Shown one piece after another: positions 6,174 to 8,456 of a stretch of 8,456 bases of DNA. Positions within the stretch are counted from its first letter, which is position 1, and each line of letters begins with the position of its first letter. The position numbers and the translations under genes were made by a program. Under the pieces are notes generated by a model. That model saw nothing but the letters and a program-made list of their open reading frames with translations. It was not told where the DNA came from and searched no databases. The stretch is taken from the NCBI GenBank assembly GCA_023402355.1, contig JAEXCG010000106.1, positions 1 to 8,456 on the forward strand, given 5' to 3'. This DNA comes from Bacillota bacterium (GTDB taxonomy: Bacteria > Bacillota > Clostridia > Christensenellales > Aristaeellaceae).

Positions 6174-7766
6174 TTATGACATTCGCGCGCCGGAGGGGTT
6201 CTTTCTGTAGGCGGAGGGCGTGAGCCCCGTATACTTCTTGAAGATCTTGGAAAAATAGGCGAAGTTGTCGTAGCCCAGCCGCGCGGCGATTTCGCTGATG
6301 GAAAGGGCGCTGTGCGTGAGCCATTCGCAGGCCGTGCTCAGCCGCACCGTCTGCAGGTAGCTGACGAGGTGGACGCCCGTCTCCTGCTTGAAGAGGCGCG
6401 AGACGTACTCGGGGCTCAGGCCCACGTGCGCGGCGATCTCCTCGCGGCTGAGGTCCTCCTCCAGATGGCTCTTGATGTAGCGGCAGATCTGCTCGGAGAC
6501 GGGCACCGGGTCGTCGCTGCCGCGCAGCAGGCGGCAGCAGGCGCGCACCACGTGGCCGCAAAAGCGGAGCATGTCGCTCGCGCCCGCCGGGGCGCGGCCC
6601 AGCAGGTCCTGCACGCCCCCGTCGGAGAGCAGGGCGGCGCTCTGGATGCCCTCGCCCTCCAGCACGGCGTAGACCATCTGCAAAAAGTCGTGCAGGAAGT
6701 AGGAGAGCACGCGCTCGGGGACGACGCCCTTGGCGGCGAGCTGAGAGAGGTAGTCGGAGACCTGCCGCTCCAGCGCGTCCGCCTGACAGGCGCGCAGCAG
6801 GCCGCGCCAGCTCTCGAACGCGGGCTTTTTGTAGCCGCACTCCGAGTCCTCGTGGGCGAGGGGCGCGGGGAAGAAGTGCGCGCGCTGCTGGTCCATGCGG
6901 TTGTGCACGTAGCGGCGGATGCGCCGGCTCTGGCTGGCGGCGCGCTCGGGCGCCACGCCCTCCATCGCGCAGCAGGTGAGGGCGACGTGCAGGTACATTT
7001 CCATGGCCTCCGACGCCCGGGCGCAAAGGGCGAGGTACGCCTCCTCCCCCCGCGCGCCGTCCTCCAGGATGCAGGTCCACACGCCCTCGCAGGGGGAGAC
7101 GACGGCCGCGGCGCCCGTGAGCTCCTGAAGGATGTTCTGCACGCAGAAGTCCAGGTCGTGCGGGGAGAGGCCCGAGTGGTCGTCCGAGGGCACGCGCAGC
7201 ATGGCCTGCAGCAGCGCGTAGGTCTGCAGCAGCGGCGCCTCGATGCGGCGGGCGGCCATCTCCGAGAGCAGCGCGCCGCGCCGGGGCTCGACGCTCCCCC
7301 TGAGCACGTCCTGCCAGAAGCGCTCCAGCAGGAACCGGCGGTTGACGACCCAGTTCTTGCCGTAGGCCACGTAATCGCTCGTCGCGCGCGTGCGGCGCAC
7401 CCGCTCCACGGCGCGGGCGATCACGTCCTCCAGCGTGGGCAGGGGCGCGGGCTTCATGATGTAGTCGATGGCGCCCAGGGCCACGGCCTCGCGCGCGTAG
7501 CGGAAGTCCGCGTGCGCGGTGAGCAGGATGCTGACGACCTCGCGCTTTTCCTCCTTCAGCCAGCGCAGCAGGTCCAGCCCGCTGCCGCGCGGCATCTCGA
7601 TGTCGCACAGCAGGATGTCCACCGGCCCACCCGAAAAGACCTGAACGGCCTGGCGCATGCTCTGGGCGGTGAAGACCCGCTCGACGCCCAGGCGCGCCCA
7701 GTCCACCTCGCTTTTCAGCATGCGGAGCACCAGCGCCTCGTCGTCCACCAGCAGGATGCTCAGCAT
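6174..7766 (-). CDS. YesN-type response regulator with AraC-family DNA-binding domain
   Basis: A 530-residue cytoplasmic regulator, a normal length for YesN-type proteins. The receiver domain (about 1-120) has the acidic pair D8/D9, the phosphoacceptor D55 in LLCDIEMPRGSGLDLL, T83 and K105 in DYIMKP, all canonical. A middle region (about 125-420) has no motif I recognise and is typical of the family as a variable linker or dimerisation region. The C-terminal AraC/XylS domain (about 424-525) has both helix-turn-helix units: SREEIAAHVGLSPEYVSRLFKQ and SISEIAARLGYDNFAYFSKIFK followed by TGLTPSAYR. The ATG at 7766 is chosen over a longer frame because it begins the receiver strand and follows AGGAGGAGGAGGG. 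The gene overlaps the kinase by 7 bases, which indicates a cognate pair. Its likely target is the promoter about 50 bp after its own stop codon. Confidence 0.95.
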   Translation of the reverse strand: MLSILLVDDEALVLRMLKSEVDWARLGVERVFTAQSMRQAVQVFSGGPVDILLCDIEMPRGSGLDLLRWLKEEKREVVSILLTAHADFRYAREAVALGAIDYIMKPAPLPTLEDVIARAVERVRRTRATSDYVAYGKNWVVNRRFLLERFWQDVLRGSVEPRRGALLSEMAARRIEAPLLQTYALLQAMLRVPSDDHSGLSPHDLDFCVQNILQELTGAAAVVSPCEGVWTCILEDGARGEEAYLALCARASEAMEMYLHVALTCCAMEGVAPERAASQSRRIRRYVHNRMDQQRAHFFPAPLAHEDSECGYKKPAFESWRGLLRACQADALERQVSDYLSQLAAKGVVPERVLSYFLHDFLQMVYAVLEGEGIQSAALLSDGGVQDLLGRAPAGASDMLRFCGHVVRACCRLLRGSDDPVPVSEQICRYIKSHLEEDLSREEIAAHVGLSPEYVSRLFKQETGVHLVSYLQTVRLSTACEWLTHSALSISEIAARLGYDNFAYFSKIFKKYTGLTPSAYRKNPSGARMS

Positions 7767-8455
7767 GGAAAGCCCTCCTCCTCCTGCGGCGCATAGGGGA
7801 TGTAGGGGAGGACGATGTCCACGCGCGCGCCGTGCGGCTGGGTGTTGGAAAGGCGCAGCGAGGCGCGGCCCTGATAGGCCAGATGCAGGCGCTGCTGGGC
7901 GTTGTAGATGCCGATGTGCGCGTCCCTGCCGTCGCCCAGCGGGCGCTGCGCGCGGGCGGCGGCGAGCAGCTCCTCGGGGAAGCCGGGGCCCGTGTCGGAG
8001 ATGGTGAGCAAAATTTCGTCCCGGCATTCGGGGGCCGTGCGCACCTCGATGCCCAGCACAACCGCCTCGTCCATGCTCGCGGCGTACTGAATGCTGTTTT
8101 CCACGAACGATTGCAGGATCAGCGGGGGCACGGCCGCGCCGCGCAGGTTCTCCTGCACGTCCACGCACACGTCCAGCTTGTCCGGGAAGCGCATCTGCTG
8201 GATGCTCAGGTAGTTTTCCACGTGCTCCAATTCGTCGTGCAGGCGCACGAACGTGCCGGTGCTCCGCAGCGTATAGCGGTAATAGCGCACCAGAAAGGTG
8301 GTGAGCTCCTGAATCAGCGCGTAGTTCTTCACCTGCGCCAGCGTGAAAAGGGTGTTTAGGGCGTTGATGAGGAAGTGCGGGCGGATTTGAAGCTGGTAAA
8401 AGTGCAGGGTCGTGCGGCTGCGCTTCAGCTCGCTCTCGTAGTTGGCGATCTTGAG
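7760..8455 (-). CDS. Sensor histidine kinase, LytS/YesM family, C-terminal part (cut by window edge)
   Basis: The visible 231 residues are the transmitter module; the sensor and membrane part lies beyond the right edge, and the frame is open there. A linker helix (YESELKRSRTTLHF) leads into the His_kinase phosphoacceptor box LQIRPHFLINALNTL, in which H is the phosphorylated residue. The HATPase_c domain shows the N box (LQSFVENSIQYA), G1 (SDTGPGF) and G2-like HIGIYNAQQRL, where many relatives have GIGLxNvxxRL. Family members are membrane-bound, usually with two membrane helices, an extracellular sensor and HAMP, and phosphorylate a YesN-type regulator. The TGA stop lies inside the start of the regulator gene (ATGCTGA overlap). 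It probably senses the sugar or a derivative handled by the downstream importer. An internal ATG at 8332 is not the true start, because the phosphoacceptor histidine lies upstream of it. Confidence 0.93.
   Translation of the reverse strand, partial: LKIANYESELKRSRTTLHFYQLQIRPHFLINALNTLFTLAQVKNYALIQELTTFLVRYYRYTLRSTGTFVRLHDELEHVENYLSIQQMRFPDKLDVCVDVQENLRGAAVPPLILQSFVENSIQYAASMDEAVVLGIEVRTAPECRDEILLTISDTGPGFPEELLAAARAQRPLGDGRDAHIGIYNAQQRLHLAYQGRASLRLSNTQPHGARVDIVLPYIPYAPQEEEGFPC
7773..7785 (-). promoter_or_regulatory. Ribosome site of the regulator inside the kinase gene
   Basis: AGGAGGAGGAGGG on the minus strand, 6 nt before the regulator ATG. The same bases encode the Glu-Glu-Glu-Gly run near the kinase C-terminus. 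It fixes the start at 7766 and couples translation of the two proteins. Confidence 0.85.
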
Positions 8456-8456
8456 C

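Noticed and set aside
7767..8168. N-terminal extension of the response regulator.
   Set aside because: The extra residues are an out-of-frame reading of the kinase; the receiver domain begins exactly at the ATG at 7766.

Overview
The window is a GC-rich bacterial segment in which all eight recognisable genes lie on the minus strand, so it is transcribed from right to left. Gene types (YesMN-like two-component pair, LplB/YtcP-like permeases, a DUF3502-type solute-binding protein), strong AAGGAGG-type ribosome sites and U-tract terminators suggest a Firmicute, most likely a GC-rich gut-type clostridium or a Paenibacillus-like organism. The taxonomic placement is inference.

Layout in transcription order: (1) the C-terminal part of a LytS/YesM-family sensor histidine kinase, cut by the right edge; (2) a YesN-type response regulator with an AraC DNA-binding domain, overlapping the kinase by 7 bases; (3) a 94-bp AT-rich gap with a good -10 box and an inverted repeat that pairs an anti-Shine-Dalgarno sequence with the next gene's ribosome site; (4) an exported solute-binding protein; (5) a 15-bp perfect hairpin without a U-tract; (6, 7) two ABC sugar permeases; (8) a Gfo/Idh/MocA NAD(P)-dependent oxidoreductase; (9) a sugar phosphate isomerase/epimerase (xylose-isomerase-like TIM barrel); (10) a canonical intrinsic terminator; (11) the N-terminal half of an MFS transporter cut by the left edge, with a 15-bp in-frame tandem repeat in its central loop.

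Taken together this looks like a carbohydrate or glycoside uptake and catabolism locus. The kinase would sense an extracellular ligand, and the AraC regulator would activate the local promoter of the binding protein. The ABC importer would bring in the sugar, and the oxidoreductase/isomerase pair would process it by oxidation and isomerisation or elimination, as in inositol or 3-keto-glycoside pathways. No transporter ATPase and no glycoside hydrolase is encoded here. The substrate cannot be told from sequence alone. I see no RNA gene, CRISPR array, insertion sequence or phage gene, and no gene-free stretch longer than about 100 bases. The most interesting signals are non-coding: the RBS-sequestering, terminator-like structure before the binding protein, the stabiliser-like hairpin after it, and a terminator only 22 bp ahead of the MFS start codon.
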